A stretch of 64,000 nucleotides of DNA from Flavobacterium enshiense DK69 (GTDB taxonomy: Bacteria > Bacteroidota > Bacteroidia > Flavobacteriales > Flavobacteriaceae): the NCBI RefSeq assembly GCF_000498495.1, contig NZ_AVCS01000028.1:208458-272457 (forward strand), in the 5' to 3' direction. The stretch's first letter is position 1, and every line of letters starts with the position of its first letter. Positions 27,243-39,580 of this stretch are shown here, in pieces. A program made the position numbers and the translations under genes. A model generated the notes under the pieces. The model worked only from the letters and a program-made list of their open reading frames with translations. It did not search any database and was not told where the DNA came from.

Positions 27243-28443
27243 ATTGTTTTACTATTTTATTAACGATATCCTGAGCTACTTCTTCTTTGGATTTTAAATC
27301 CATTGGTTCAATTACAAAATTCTTATCAATAAAAGTCACTTTATTGGTTGGCTTACCAAAACCAGCGCCTTCATCATTCAATGAATTAAGAACTATCAAA
27401 TCTAAGTTTTTTTTCTGAATTTTCTGCTTTGCGTGTTCAATTTCATTTTCCGTTTCCAAAGCAAATCCGATTAAAAACTGATGTTTTTTTATTTCTCCAA
27501 GCGATGCAAGGATATCCTTTGTTTTTTCCAATTCTATGGAAAATGCTTCTTCGTTCTTTTTTATTTTCTGTGAAGCTACGTTTTTAGGTCGATAATCAGC
27601 TACTGCCGCGGCAGCTACTGCAACATCAACCTCATTAAAGTATTGGTGACAAACATCATACATCTCCTGAGCAGAAGTTACTCTTTCTACTTTTACCAAA
27701 CCATGTTTTAGCTGAAGGTGTGTAGGTCCGGAAACAAGGATGACTTCAGCACCAAGATCGGCTGCAGCCCTTGCAATATCAAATCCCATTTTTCCTGTGG
27801 AATGATTTCCTATAAAACGAACCGGATCGATGGCTTCATAAGTAGGCCCGGCCGTAACCAATATCTTTTTGCCTTTTAAAGGAAGTTTGCTCTCTAGGTC
27901 TTTTTCCAGAAAAGAAACAATATTTTCAGGTTCTGCCATTCTGCCTTCACCGGAAAGTCCGCTGGCCAACTCGCCGCTTTCTGCAGGGATCATGATATTC
28001 CCAAAATCCTGCAAAGTTTCAAAACTAGCTAATGTAGATGGGTGTTTGTACATATCCAGGTCCATTGCAGGTGCAAAATAAACCGGACATTTTGCCGATA
28101 AATAAGTAGCAATTAAAAGGTTGTCGCAATTACCGTTCACCATTTTGGAAAGTGTGTTGGCAGTTGCCGGAGCAATGAGCATTAAGTCGGCCCAAAGTCC
28201 AAAATCCACATGATTGTTCCATTCGGCTTCTTCCTCTTCTTCATTTATAAAGGTAGAGTAAACCGGATTTTTGGAAAGCGTGGACAGCGTTAGCGGGGTA
28301 ACAAAATCTTTAGAAGCAGGTGTCATGATTACCTGAACCTGAGCACCTGCTTTTATAAGTAGTCTAACTAACGTTGCTGTTTTATATGCGGCTATCCCTC
28401 CGGAAACACCGAGTAATACTTTTTTACCGCTTAAAACAGACAT
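27235..28443 (-). CDS. coaBC: Bifunctional phosphopantothenoylcysteine decarboxylase/synthetase
   Basis: A 402-residue CoaBC. The N-terminal flavoprotein half (CoaC) has VSGGIAAYKTA, the PXMNXXMW-like PAMDLDMYKHP and the catalytic cysteine in VNGNCDNLL. The C-terminal CoaB half starts at KKILVTAGPTYEAIDPVRFI and includes NHSTGKMG and AAVADYRPK. It converts phosphopantothenate plus cysteine to 4'-phosphopantetheine in coenzyme A synthesis. It overlaps the DUF4835 gene downstream and follows the omega gene by 9 bp. Confidence 0.96.
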   Translation of the reverse strand: MSVLSGKKVLLGVSGGIAAYKTATLVRLLIKAGAQVQVIMTPASKDFVTPLTLSTLSKNPVYSTFINEEEEEAEWNNHVDFGLWADLMLIAPATANTLSKMVNGNCDNLLIATYLSAKCPVYFAPAMDLDMYKHPSTLASFETLQDFGNIMIPAESGELASGLSGEGRMAEPENIVSFLEKDLESKLPLKGKKILVTAGPTYEAIDPVRFIGNHSTGKMGFDIARAAADLGAEVILVSGPTHLQLKHGLVKVERVTSAQEMYDVCHQYFNEVDVAVAAAAVADYRPKNVASQKIKKNEEAFSIELEKTKDILASLGEIKKHQFLIGFALETENEIEHAKQKIQKKNLDLIVLNSLNDEGAGFGKPTNKVTFIDKNFVIEPMDLKSKEEVAQDIVNKIVKQYA

Positions 28444-28452
28444 AGTTTCGTT

Positions 28453-28773
28453 TTATTGTTGATTAGAATCTCTGTAGTAGATTTTACCCTCTAACCACTC
28501 CTGAACTGCTAATGCATGTGGCTTTGGCAATTTTTCGTAAAACTTCGAAACTTCGATTTGCTCTTTGTTTTCAAAGATTTCCTCAAGACTATCATTGTAA
28601 GTAGCAAACTCCTCAAGCTTATCGATCAATTCTTTTTTGATTTCAGAATTGATTTGATTAGCTCTTCTTGCCATAATAGTAATCGCTTCATACACATTTC
28701 CCGTTGGCTCTTCGATTTTACTTTTATTGTAAGTTACCGTGTTTACAGGAGCTGTAGTCTTCTTTAAATCCAT
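28453..28773 (-). CDS. rpoZ: RNA polymerase omega subunit, Bacteroidota type
   Basis: A 106-residue small protein with GNVYEAITIMARRANQINSEIKKEL, corresponding to the omega/Rpb6 core helix (the MARRANQI segment). Bacteroidota omega subunits diverge from the proteobacterial form, so the assignment relies on this core and on its conserved place between bamD and coaBC. It helps fold and assemble the beta-prime subunit. Confidence 0.8.
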   Translation of the reverse strand: MDLKKTTAPVNTVTYNKSKIEEPTGNVYEAITIMARRANQINSEIKKELIDKLEEFATYNDSLEEIFENKEQIEVSKFYEKLPKPHALAVQEWLEGKIYYRDSNQQ

Positions 28774-28779
28774 ACTTAA

Positions 28780-29586
28780 TTATTTAGAAAATTTTTGTAA
28801 TTCAACATCAATTAGTGCCAGTTTTTCGTCGGCATCTTTTTTATACTTTGTATCTGCTTTATATCGCATTAAGCTTGCATGAGCAAGTTTTGCGCTATTC
28901 AAACGCTCTTCCATTTTAGAGAAAATACTCTTCATTGCATAGTTGTATGAAAAATCAAATTTATAATACAACGCTTCTTCTTTAAACTGTGTTCCCGGAT
29001 AATCGGAAATAAAATTATCAAGCGCTTTAATACCTGCTTTGTAATCGTTTATCGGATTCTGAACCATTCCGTAAGCTTTAGCGATTTCGAAAGCCTTTTT
29101 CTCTAATTTATCTCTGAGTTCAACAATAATCTTGTTTGCCTCAGCAAAATATTCAGAGTTCGGATAATTATTAATGAACGTTTGCAATTTATCAATTGCT
29201 TTATCAGTATCCGTCTGATCTAACGAATAAACCGGCGATAACTTTGAGTACGATTTAGCAGATAAAAAATAAGCTTCTTCTCTGTGTTCACTTTTCGGAT
29301 ACGTTGCAGCGAATGATTCAAACTGATAGCCCGCCAAATAATACTGCTCTGTTTTATAATACGACTGCGCAAACATGTAAAACAATTTTTCAGCCTGAGG
29401 CTTACCCCTGTTAGGACCTGCTATCTGTTCAAATAAACGGATGGCTTTTTCATATTTCCCTTTCTCGTATTTCTGGGTTGCTATTTCATATTTAAAAGCT
29501 AAATCTTCTGATTTTAAAGCTTTTTGATAAGGACTGCAAGAAACAAACAATACTGAAAAAAGTAAAAAATATAAAAATTTGTTCAT
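28780..29586 (-). CDS. bamD: Outer membrane protein assembly factor BamD
   Basis: A 268-residue lipoprotein. The signal MNKFLYFLLFSVLFVSCSP has the lipobox cysteine at 17. TPR-like repeats follow (YEKGKYEKAIRLFEQI, YYLAGYQFESFAATYP, AIDKLQTFINNYPNSEYFAEA). BamD is the accessory lipoprotein of the BAM complex that inserts beta-barrels in the outer membrane. It leads the operon with the omega gene and coaBC. Confidence 0.92.
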   Translation of the reverse strand: MNKFLYFLLFSVLFVSCSPYQKALKSEDLAFKYEIATQKYEKGKYEKAIRLFEQIAGPNRGKPQAEKLFYMFAQSYYKTEQYYLAGYQFESFAATYPKSEHREEAYFLSAKSYSKLSPVYSLDQTDTDKAIDKLQTFINNYPNSEYFAEANKIIVELRDKLEKKAFEIAKAYGMVQNPINDYKAGIKALDNFISDYPGTQFKEEALYYKFDFSYNYAMKSIFSKMEERLNSAKLAHASLMRYKADTKYKKDADEKLALIDVELQKFSK

Positions 29587-29699
29587 GTTTTTATTTTCGT
29601 TATTATGCCTCTACCCTCAATTTTCATTGATTTAAAAGCAACTGCAAAGTTAATTATTAATTATTGATAACAAAATCTTTTTTTTACGCCAAAAAAACA

Positions 29700-29755
29700 A
29701 AAGATGCCGGTTTAAAGGCATCTTTCGGCAAACGCTTTTTTAAAGCGTTTTATTA
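29700..29755. terminator. Double hairpin terminator downstream of ferritin
   Basis: Two stem-loops lie in series: AAGATGCCggtttaaaGGCATCTT (29701-29725) and AAACGCTTTtttAAAGCGTTTTATT (29730-29753). On the minus strand they follow the ferritin stop at 29759 within a few bases. Confidence 0.82.
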
Positions 29756-29758
29756 TAC

Positions 29759-30268
29759 TTATTGAGCTCCGTTTCCGTTACCGCTAAAACTCTTCATATC
29801 ATTATCAAACAGATACAAACCACCTTTATCGTCACCAATCAGGTTTATTTTATCCAAAATAGTTCGAGCCGTTGCTTCTTCTTCTATTTGTTCCGAAACA
29901 TACCACTGCAAGAAATTATGCGTTGCATAATCGCGCTCTTCCAACGAAACATGCACTAATTCGTTGATGCTCGTTGAAACCATAACCTCATGCTCATACA
30001 ATTGTGTGAACAGTGCTTTAAATGATGAACAATCCAACACCGGATGAATTACCGCAGGGATTTCCGCTTCACCACCTCGCTGATTGGCATACTTTACCAA
30101 TTTAAGCATGTGCATACGCTCTTCATCTGATTGTTTGTACATAAATGCAGAAATACCTTCAAAGCCCTGAACTTCAGCCCAAGACGCCATTGCCAAATAA
30201 ATTTGTGAAGAATCCGCTTCTACCTTAATCTGTTTATTAATTGCCTCCTGAATAGTTTTAGATAACAT
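29759..30268 (-). CDS. Ferritin
   Basis: A 169-residue non-haem ferritin that stores iron in a 24-mer shell. Ferroxidase ligands are visible: E17 in KVEADSSQIYLAM, then E50 and H53 in SDEERMHMLK. SEQIEEEATARTILDKI supplies the third-helix ligands. A short disordered tail (SFSGNGNGAQ) ends the protein. It is a single gene between a terminator and dapA. Confidence 0.94.
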   Translation of the reverse strand: MLSKTIQEAINKQIKVEADSSQIYLAMASWAEVQGFEGISAFMYKQSDEERMHMLKLVKYANQRGGEAEIPAVIHPVLDCSSFKALFTQLYEHEVMVSTSINELVHVSLEERDYATHNFLQWYVSEQIEEEATARTILDKINLIGDDKGGLYLFDNDMKSFSGNGNGAQ

Positions 30269-30292
30269 AGCTTTACAGTTTTTAATGTTTTG

Positions 30293-31174
30293 CTAATTTA
30301 CAATTTTCTTTACAAAAGCATCAAGTCGATTTGCTAAATCTTCGTTAACGTTCACCAACGGTAAACGCAATGTATTCTCCGACAAGCCTAACGATTTGAA
30401 AATTTCTTTTATCCCTCCAGGATTTCCCTGTTCAAAAATCATATCAATACTATCAGCCAATAAATAATGCAATTTATAAGCTTCATCTACTTTTCGCTGT
30501 AATCCCAAACGAACCATTTCTGAGAATTCTTTCGGGAAACCTTCTCCGATAACCGAGATAACTCCTGCCCCACCGGCCAAAACCATAGGAAGCGTAATCA
30601 TATCATCTCCTGAAATCACAAGAAAATCTTTTGGTTTATCCTGAATTAATTTCATCGCCTGAACAATATCCCCTGCTGCTTCTTTAATTCCGATAACATT
30701 TTTGAAGTCATTCGCCAGACGCATTACCGTTGAAGGCAACATATTACTTGCCGTTCTTCCCGGTACGTTATACAAAATTACAGGTAGCGGAGACGCTTCT
30801 GCAACCATTTTGAAATGCTGATAAATTCCTTCCTGAGTAGGCTTGTTGTAATAAGGAGAAACTGAAAGAATAGCTGAAAAACCTGAAAAATCTCTAGTTT
30901 TCAACTCCTCAACCACTTTCGCTGTATTATTTCCTCCTACACCTAAAACCAACGGCAATCTTCCGTTGTTAGCCTCTTTAATGGTACTGATAACCAATTC
31001 TTTCTCTTCAGAACTAAGGGTTGCTGATTCGGCAGTGGTTCCCAGAACAACCAAATATTCCACACCTCCGTCGATAACATAATTTACGATTCTTTTAAGC
31101 GCTTCTACGTCAACAGAAAAATCCTTTTTAAATGGGGTTACCAAAGCAACACCCGTTCCCATAAATGATTGCAT
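30293..31174 (-). CDS. dapA: 4-hydroxy-tetrahydrodipicolinate synthase
   Basis: A 293-residue DapA. It condenses pyruvate with aspartate semialdehyde in the lysine and diaminopimelate pathway. The Schiff-base lysine is K164 in IGIKEAAGD, the catalytic tyrosine Y135 in [11 protein letters not shown], and the threonine T47 is in [12 protein letters not shown]. It starts 2 bp after the stop of the upstream gene at 31177, so they form an operon. Confidence 0.96.
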   Translation of the reverse strand: MQSFMGTGVALVTPFKKDFSVDVEALKRIVNYVIDGGVEYLVVLGTTAESATLSSEEKELVISTIKEANNGRLPLVLGVGGNNTAKVVEELKTRDFSGFSAILSVSPYYNKPTQEGIYQHFKMVAEASPLPVILYNVPGRTASNMLPSTVMRLANDFKNVIGIKEAAGDIVQAMKLIQDKPKDFLVISGDDMITLPMVLAGGAGVISVIGEGFPKEFSEMVRLGLQRKVDEAYKLHYLLADSIDMIFEQGNPGGIKEIFKSLGLSENTLRLPLVNVNEDLANRLDAFVKKIVN

Positions 31175-31176
31175 TT

Positions 31177-31695
31177 TTATACTTTGTTTAAAATTTTTAA
31201 ATATTTGAATAATTCGGAAACAAATTCCTGATGCTTTTCAGCCATGGTTCCGATCATAAAACTATTCAGTCGTTTGTCGATTGTTGAAAATCCAACCTTA
31301 AACCCCGCTTTTGACTGCAACGTAACCAATTTAAGTATCGGTTTTTCGACATCATAATAGCTGATCAGCATATCAACCGGTTTCTGAATAAAATCAGACA
31401 CTTCCTTTTTTTGAAATTCCCCTTTAAATGAAACATTTCTTCTGGAGAAAAAAGGATTTTCAAAAGTTTCTCTTTTTTTGATCTGATCCTTATATATCAA
31501 AACATCGATTGCATTCCGTGAAATACCTCCGGCAACCAGATCCTCAATCAGTTCACTTTCTTTTGTAAAATAACTCTCATCAATAAGCAAACCGACTGTT
31601 TGTATTTTTTCCTGAGTAACGTCCGGCTTATAATTTAACAAGGATTTTTTAATCAAATTTTTAATCACAAAATCCTTCATAAATCTTAAAAACAT
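31177..31695 (-). CDS. DUF6913-like protein of unknown function
   Basis: A 172-residue cytoplasmic protein with no signal peptide or transmembrane helix. Segments such as [20 protein letters not shown] and [29 protein letters not shown] suggest an alpha/beta fold. I recall this family (DUF6913) near dapA in Flavobacteriaceae, but the label is from memory. It is translationally adjacent to dapA (2-bp gap). Function is unknown. Confidence 0.65.
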   Translation of the reverse strand: MFLRFMKDFVIKNLIKKSLLNYKPDVTQEKIQTVGLLIDESYFTKESELIEDLVAGGISRNAIDVLIYKDQIKKRETFENPFFSRRNVSFKGEFQKKEVSDFIQKPVDMLISYYDVEKPILKLVTLQSKAGFKVGFSTIDKRLNSFMIGTMAEKHQEFVSELFKYLKILNKV

Positions 31696-31743
31696 AGTAA
31701 TTTTACTTAAAATACGTATTAAACTAACTAAGACACATTACGG

Positions 31744-32526
31744 ATGGTAAAGTTAAGAAAGTATTACCGTTTTAGCACATTATTTATTACAGCTTTTTCG
31801 GTTTTTTTGTTGGTTTCCTGTGGCGGAAACAAATACTATAATTCCAAAATTGAAGGAAAACAAATTGCCATTACCGAGCAAGCCGGCGAAGTAGCAGCGA
31901 TTGATAATTTCATAAAACCCTATCGCGAACACATCGATAAAGAACTCGACAGCGTTTTGGCGTATGCTCCGGAAACGTTAGATAAAAGCAAAGGAGAATG
32001 GCAAACAACCATTGGAAATCTGATGGCTGACATGACTGTTGAAATGGTCAATCCTATTTTTGTTTCCCGCGAAAATAAAAACATCGATATCTGTCTTTTG
32101 AACCATGGCGGTATCCGCGCCGTTTTACCTAAAGGAGATGTAACAATCCGAACAGCTTATGAAATAATGCCTTTCGACAACAGCGTAGTGATTGTTGAAC
32201 TCAAAGGAACCGAAATCCGTGAAATGGCTAATTACATTTTGAAAGAAAAAAAACCCCATCCTCTTAATGGATTGAAAATTGTTGCCGATAAAAAAACTTT
32301 GGCTGTTAAATCTTTGACTGTAAACGAAAAACCTCTTGAAGATTCTAAAACATATTATGTGGTTACATCTGATTATTTATCAAGCGGTGGAGACAACATG
32401 AATTTCTTTAAGAAATCAGAGAAATTATACGATATGAACTACAAACTGAGGCATTTGATAATAGATTACTTCAAAAAAGTGGATACAATACCTGTTATCA
32501 GCTCAAAAAGAATTATCCTGGAATAA
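31744..32526 (+). CDS. Lipoprotein with 5'-nucleotidase C-terminal domain
   Basis: A 260-residue lipoprotein. The signal (FSVFLLVSCGGNKYYNS) has a VSC lipobox. The body is the C-terminal substrate-binding domain of the UshA-type 5'-nucleotidase: LLNHGGIRAVLPKGDVTIRTAYEIMPFDN and SDYLSSGGDNM are the classic nucleoside-binding motifs. The catalytic metallophosphatase half is encoded separately 12 bp downstream, so the two products probably act together in the envelope. Confidence 0.88.
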   Translation: MVKLRKYYRFSTLFITAFSVFLLVSCGGNKYYNSKIEGKQIAITEQAGEVAAIDNFIKPYREHIDKELDSVLAYAPETLDKSKGEWQTTIGNLMADMTVEMVNPIFVSRENKNIDICLLNHGGIRAVLPKGDVTIRTAYEIMPFDNSVVIVELKGTEIREMANYILKEKKPHPLNGLKIVADKKTLAVKSLTVNEKPLEDSKTYYVVTSDYLSSGGDNMNFFKKSEKLYDMNYKLRHLIIDYFKKVDTIPVISSKRIILE

Positions 32527-32537
32527 AAAATTGTACG

Positions 32538-33470
32538 ATGAAAAGAAGAGCTTTCTTAAAAAATACCGCAGCCAGTTCAGCACTGTTAACTCTGGGAGGA
32601 TTATCGTTGAGTAGTTTCGATACTCCGGATTCGATATCGGTTAAAACCAAAAAACTGACCATACTTCACACCAATGATGTTCACAGCCACATCGATCCTT
32701 TTCCAGCCACTGATCCAAAAAATCCAAATCTGGGAGGCATAGCAAGAAGAGCTGCCATCATAGAAAAGATAAGAAAAGAAGAAGAAAATGTACTGTTGCT
32801 TGATGCAGGCGATATTTTCCAAGGAACTCCATATTTCAACTATTATGGAGGTGAATTGGAATTCCGATTAATGAGTATGCTTCAATATGATGTCGCCACA
32901 ATGGGCAACCATGATTTCGATAATGGTGTAGATGGTTTTTACGCTCAACTGCCTCATGCAAAATTTGACTTCGTTTCTGCCAATTACGATTTTAAAAACA
33001 CCATTCTGAACGGTCTTGTAAAACCATACAAAATCATACATAAAGACGGAATCAAGATTGGCATTTTCGGCCTAGGGATTGAATTACAGGGATTGGTAAA
33101 TAAACAACTTTACAAAGAAACTGTTTATAACAACCCGGTTGAAATCGCCCAGGATATGACGCGCATCCTGAAACAGGAAAACAACTGTGACCTCATAATC
33201 GCCTTATCACACTTAGGTTATAAGTATCCCAATAATCCCGAAAAAATCTGCGATGTAACTGTTGCACAAAAAACAAAAGATATCGACTTAATCATAGGCG
33301 GACACACCCATACTTTTCTCGATAAACCGGTGATTGAAAAAAATATCGAGGGAAAAGAAATTCTGATTAATCAGGTAGGATGCTACGGACTTAATTTAGG
33401 AAGGATAGATTTCTATTTCGACAAAAAGAACAAAGCAACATCAAATTCCGGCAGAAGCATTATAGTTTAA
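32538..33470 (+). CDS. 5'-nucleotidase/metallophosphatase with Tat-type signal
   Basis: A 310-residue metallophosphoesterase. The N terminus MKRRAFLKNTAASSALLTLG has the twin arginine and Phe-Leu-Lys of a Tat signal. Metal motifs are LHTNDVHSHIDP, LDAGDIFQGTPYF, MGNHDFDNGVDGF and IGGHTHTFLDKP. It corresponds to the N-terminal half of UshA and lacks the C-terminal domain, which is the preceding gene. Its 3' end overlaps the convergent membrane-protein gene by 30 bp. Confidence 0.9.
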   Translation: MKRRAFLKNTAASSALLTLGGLSLSSFDTPDSISVKTKKLTILHTNDVHSHIDPFPATDPKNPNLGGIARRAAIIEKIRKEEENVLLLDAGDIFQGTPYFNYYGGELEFRLMSMLQYDVATMGNHDFDNGVDGFYAQLPHAKFDFVSANYDFKNTILNGLVKPYKIIHKDGIKIGIFGLGIELQGLVNKQLYKETVYNNPVEIAQDMTRILKQENNCDLIIALSHLGYKYPNNPEKICDVTVAQKTKDIDLIIGGHTHTFLDKPVIEKNIEGKEILINQVGCYGLNLGRIDFYFDKKNKATSNSGRSIIV

Positions 33471-34139
33471 TTGTTTCTTTCGGTTTTTCATCATCAATAC
33501 ACTTCGATAGAAAACGTACTGTGAAACGGAGTATGCAGCAATTATCATAGGCCTGAAAATCGGAATTGAAACATAATAGAAATCAACTACGACTAAAAAT
33601 TGCATAAAAGTTGCAATAATCACACTTATAAGGATATAAGTATTCACTTTGTCTGAGTAGATAAAATAGTTTGCCATAACCAAACCGCCTATTGCTATTA
33701 CCAGAGCGCCGTTAATTATAAAGAAGATGTATGCCTGACCTAAACTATCACTGATAAGCCCAAGAACGGTTATCGACAACATTAAAAAAGGCAACGTCCC
33801 AATTATAAACGGCGTGGATTGTGGAAACCTGAATTTTTTAATCAGCAAAAGAAACACAAATAACCTGCTTAAAAAAGTATTGAAAGCCCCTACAATAAAC
33901 ATTGTTTTACCAGCATTGATAAAACAAATATTTGCAATCCAAATAAAGAAAAGGGATAATACAAAATAACGATTTATTTTAGTTTCGGTTCTAATATACA
34001 TCAAAACCAAAACAGGCATCAACAATGGCTTAAAAACATACAACAAAGGAGAATATTTTAAATATTCCGCATAAATCAAAATTAAGCTTATAACCACATA
34101 AGCCAGCGCTAGTACTTTTGTTAATTTATCTTTTCCCAT
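33441..34139 (-). CDS. YhhN/TMEM86-like membrane protein (third paralogue)
   Basis: A 232-residue integral membrane protein with about seven or eight hydrophobic helices and a basic C-terminal tail (MMKNRKKQLN). The early YSPLLYVFKPLLMPVLVLM segment resembles the K-P-(L)-x-P motif of YhhN/TMEM86 (lysoplasmalogenase) proteins. It is the most divergent of three adjacent paralogues and overlaps the convergent 5'-nucleotidase gene by 30 bp. Enzymatic activity is unproven. Confidence 0.65.
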   Translation of the reverse strand: MGKDKLTKVLALAYVVISLILIYAEYLKYSPLLYVFKPLLMPVLVLMYIRTETKINRYFVLSLFFIWIANICFINAGKTMFIVGAFNTFLSRLFVFLLLIKKFRFPQSTPFIIGTLPFLMLSITVLGLISDSLGQAYIFFIINGALVIAIGGLVMANYFIYSDKVNTYILISVIIATFMQFLVVVDFYYVSIPIFRPMIIAAYSVSQYVFYRSVLMMKNRKKQLNYNASAGI

Positions 34140-34187
34140 TTAGAAATCCATTCCTATTCCATTGCTTAGGTTCTAAAACAACTATTA

Positions 34188-34890
34188 TTACGTGTTTTTT
34201 ATATAACTATTATTACGATTTCTTTGTCTGCTTTTTTTCGTCAGAAAGTACTTGGTTAAATAATAGTATGACAAAACCTGAGCTAAGTTATTCACATACT
34301 CCAAAATCTCTATTTCAAAATAATCTTTTTTAAGAACGTAAAAAACATCAGAAATTATAAATGACAAACTCGCTAACAGCATAAAGGTCGTATATCGAGA
34401 CGGAAGCATAATATAGTTCCATGATGATATAAAACCAATTAACACCAAAACAACTCCGTAAATCACTAACAACCAAACATATTCTGTTCTGGAGGCCATC
34501 ACAATATCCATTAAGCTAACTTGTAAAAAAACAAGCAAAAAAATACATATCAGCAAAACCAGCAAGTGGGTCCTATTGACAAAATGATATCGTATCCGTA
34601 TAAAATCATCAAAAATCCCTTTGAAATAAATAAGATAACCCAAAAGAAAGAGCGATATAATTAACGGAAAAAAACTATCGGGATCGATAAGCGTTATCAT
34701 ATCACAAGCGAAAAACAAACTGACAATAGCCATGTAAACCCAGTTCACTATCATCTTTTTTTCCTGCAAATAATAAAACACGATTGCTGGTACAATAACA
34801 GGTTTTGAAATCAGCATCAACTCTGTATTATTAAGAATTACTGATAACATAAAAACGGCGCTGGCAATAAAATACAAAAGCAAAGCTGGC

Positions 34891-34910
<20 letters not shown>
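34188..34910 (-). CDS. YhhN/TMEM86-like membrane protein (second paralogue)
   Basis: A 240-residue membrane protein with about eight helices. The N-terminal region NKPALLLYFIASAVFMLSVI and LMLISKPVIVPAIVFYYLQE closely parallels the next gene upstream (TPALLLYFAASLMYVFSIAF; LLFKPMIFPAIYFYYWQE), so they are tandem duplicates. Its start overlaps that gene by 20 bp. A lysoplasmalogenase-like role is possible but not shown by sequence. Confidence 0.65.
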
Positions 34911-37621
<2,711 letters not shown>

Positions 37622-37681
37622 TTAGTTTGATGCAACTAATTTAAACCAATTTTCCGAATATCCTTTTTTAAAACAGTAAAA

Positions 37682-38155
37682 CTATTGCTCTAAAATACCG
37701 TTCATCTGCTCAAACAATTCACCTTGGGTAAAAATAGCACCCTGTTGAATTAAATTGAATATTTCCGTGTTTCTGTCGTCTGCAAAAACTTTCTGGCCGC
37801 GCTGAATTTCAACATTATCCGTAAACAAATTATCACTCAGCCATTGCAAACCTTCTTTTTTAAGCAGATCCACTTCCGGTATCAGGGAACGAATAATAAT
37901 CGTCATCATATGAATCTCGGTACAGTGGAAAAGGAAAATATAATTTTTAGAATAATGCTCCAGGTATTTCGCATTACCCAAAACCCCTTCCCAAATCAAA
38001 TCGGAGAAAACATCAATTTCCTGTTCGGCTACTTCCGGTGTTTTATTCTTGATAGAATCCCATTCACTTTTGTCAATAGACTGTGAAGCCAGAAAGTTAA
38101 TAAATTCCGGGTGCAGTTCTTCCAGCTGTTCCTTTGTAAGACGTGTATATTTCAT
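37682..38155 (-). CDS. DUF6495-like conserved protein
   Basis: A 157-residue cytoplasmic protein, MKYTRLTKEQLEELHPEF at the N terminus, acidic and helical, ending in QGELFEQMNGILEQ. No catalytic motif or membrane segment. The DUF6495 label is from memory of Flavobacteriaceae annotation. It stands alone between ligA and the rplI terminator. Function is unknown. Confidence 0.6.
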   Translation of the reverse strand: MKYTRLTKEQLEELHPEFINFLASQSIDKSEWDSIKNKTPEVAEQEIDVFSDLIWEGVLGNAKYLEHYSKNYIFLFHCTEIHMMTIIIRSLIPEVDLLKKEGLQWLSDNLFTDNVEIQRGQKVFADDRNTEIFNLIQQGAIFTQGELFEQMNGILEQ

Positions 38156-38203
38156 TTTGAATCCGAAGTGTTTTGAATCGGGTAATCGAAAGTTATAAAG
38201 TTA

Positions 38204-38238
38204 TAAAAAAAGTCCCGATTTACATCGGGACTTTTCTA
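38204..38238. terminator. Terminator of the rpsF-rpsR-rplI operon
   Basis: AAAAAAAGTCCCGAtttacaTCGGGACTTTT forms a 9-bp GC-containing stem with A and T tracts. On the minus strand it lies about 17 bp past the rplI stop. Confidence 0.9.
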
Positions 38239-38254
38239 CTTATCTTTTTAGAAA

Positions 38255-38698
38255 TTAAGCTTGTTCAGCGATAATTTCGTAAGCTAATTCAACGATTACA
38301 TCACGGTGTAAACGAACTGAAGCAGTATATTTACCAGTACGTTTAACGATACCTGAAGTGATGAATTTTTTGTCGATAGATTGACCGTTTTTCTCTAAAA
38401 TCTCAGCGATGTCAGCATTAGTAACTGATCCGAATAATTTCTCACCACCTGCTTTAGCAGTAATCTTGATATCTAAAGCTTTTAAAGCCTCACCGATAGC
38501 TTTCGCATCAGCAACGATTTTAGCTTCTTTGTGAGCTTTTTGTTTTAGGTTTTCAGCCAAAACTTTTTTAGCAGAAGGTGTCGCTAAAATAGCAAAACCT
38601 TGAGGGATTAAGAAGTTACGACCGTAACCTGGTTTTACAGATACTACGTCATCTTTAAATCCTAAATTCTGAACGTCTTGTTTTAAAATAAGTTCCAT
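38255..38698 (-). CDS. rplI: 50S ribosomal protein L9
   Basis: A 147-residue L9. The N-terminal MELILKQDVQNLGFKDDVVSVKPGYGRNFL matches the rRNA-binding domain, followed by the long connecting helix and the C-terminal domain (LFGSVTNADIAEIL). It is the last gene of the classic rpsF-rpsR-rplI operon. Confidence 0.97.
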   Translation of the reverse strand: MELILKQDVQNLGFKDDVVSVKPGYGRNFLIPQGFAILATPSAKKVLAENLKQKAHKEAKIVADAKAIGEALKALDIKITAKAGGEKLFGSVTNADIAEILEKNGQSIDKKFITSGIVKRTGKYTASVRLHRDVIVELAYEIIAEQA

Positions 38699-38764
38699 GT
38701 TGTTGTCCTTATGTTTTAGAAGTTAGGTTCCATTTGACCGGAAACCAACAACTGTAATTTTTAA

Positions 38765-39061
38765 TTATTTTAATAAATCGGCCACGTATGGCATTAAAGC
38801 TAAGTGACGAGCTCTCTTAACAGCTACAGACACTTTTCTTTGGTATTTTAATGAAGTTCCAGTTAAACGACGAGGAAGAATTTTTCCTTGCTCGTTAACG
38901 AATTTCAATAAGAAATCTGCATCTTTATAATCGATATATTTGATTCCAGATTTTTTGAAACGACAATACTTTTTAGTTTTGTTAGTTTCTATATTTAAAG
39001 GCGTTAGATATCTGATATCTCCGTCTTTTTTTCCTGAAGCGGATTGTTGTAAAGTTGCCAT
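38765..39061 (-). CDS. rpsR: 30S ribosomal protein S18
   Basis: A 98-residue S18, with [56 protein letters not shown] as landmarks. It binds S6 in the small-subunit platform. The gene starts 5 bp after rpsF. Confidence 0.97.
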   Translation of the reverse strand: MATLQQSASGKKDGDIRYLTPLNIETNKTKKYCRFKKSGIKYIDYKDADFLLKFVNEQGKILPRRLTGTSLKYQRKVSVAVKRARHLALMPYVADLLK

Positions 39062-39066
39062 AATAA

Positions 39067-39408
39067 TTATGCTTTAGCTGCTTTTAATTTTGCTCTTCTT
39101 CTTTCTGCCCAAGCTACCGCGTGTTTGTCTAAACTTACAGTTAAGAAACGCATAACTCTTTCGTCACGTCTGAATTCAGTTTCTAAAGCGATTAAAATCT
39201 CTCCAGATACTTTGAATTCGAACAAATGGTAAAAACCACTTTTCTTGTGTTGGATTTCGTAAGCCATTTTCTTTAAGCCCCAATCCTCTTTTGACACCAT
39301 CTCTGCTCCTTTAGAAGTAAGAAAATCTTCAAACTTGCTAACTGTTTCCTTTACCTGTTGTTCAGATAAAACGGGATTCAAGATGAAAACAGTTTCATAA
39401 TGATTCAT
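39067..39408 (-). CDS. rpsF: 30S ribosomal protein S6
   Basis: A 113-residue S6 with [22 protein letters not shown] and the central [20 protein letters not shown]. It is the first gene of the operon and has a clear promoter at 39442-39471. S6 and S18 form a heterodimer that can regulate its own leader in other bacteria; no such leader structure was evident here. Confidence 0.97.
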   Translation of the reverse strand: MNHYETVFILNPVLSEQQVKETVSKFEDFLTSKGAEMVSKEDWGLKKMAYEIQHKKSGFYHLFEFKVSGEILIALETEFRRDERVMRFLTVSLDKHAVAWAERRRAKLKAAKA

Positions 39409-39441
39409 AGTAAAAATATTTATTTGTTATAAAATTGGGTG

Positions 39442-39471
39442 CAAAAATAACGATTTAAATTTAACCTGCAA
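39442..39471 (-). promoter_or_regulatory. Promoter of rpsF operon
   Basis: On the minus strand TTG (39471-39469) and TATTTTTG (39449-39442) are separated by exactly 19 bp, an excellent match to the Flavobacterium promoter form. It starts transcription about 30 bp upstream of rpsF and serves here as an internal reference for promoters proposed in the cassette region. Confidence 0.75.
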
Positions 39472-39580
39472 TACCATTTTAGGTATTTTAGACGAAATGC
39501 AACTTTTTCACATATTTCTTTTGGATATTGAAACAATTTAATTATTTTTATTTCGATAATAACTCTTAACCACTAAGCTT

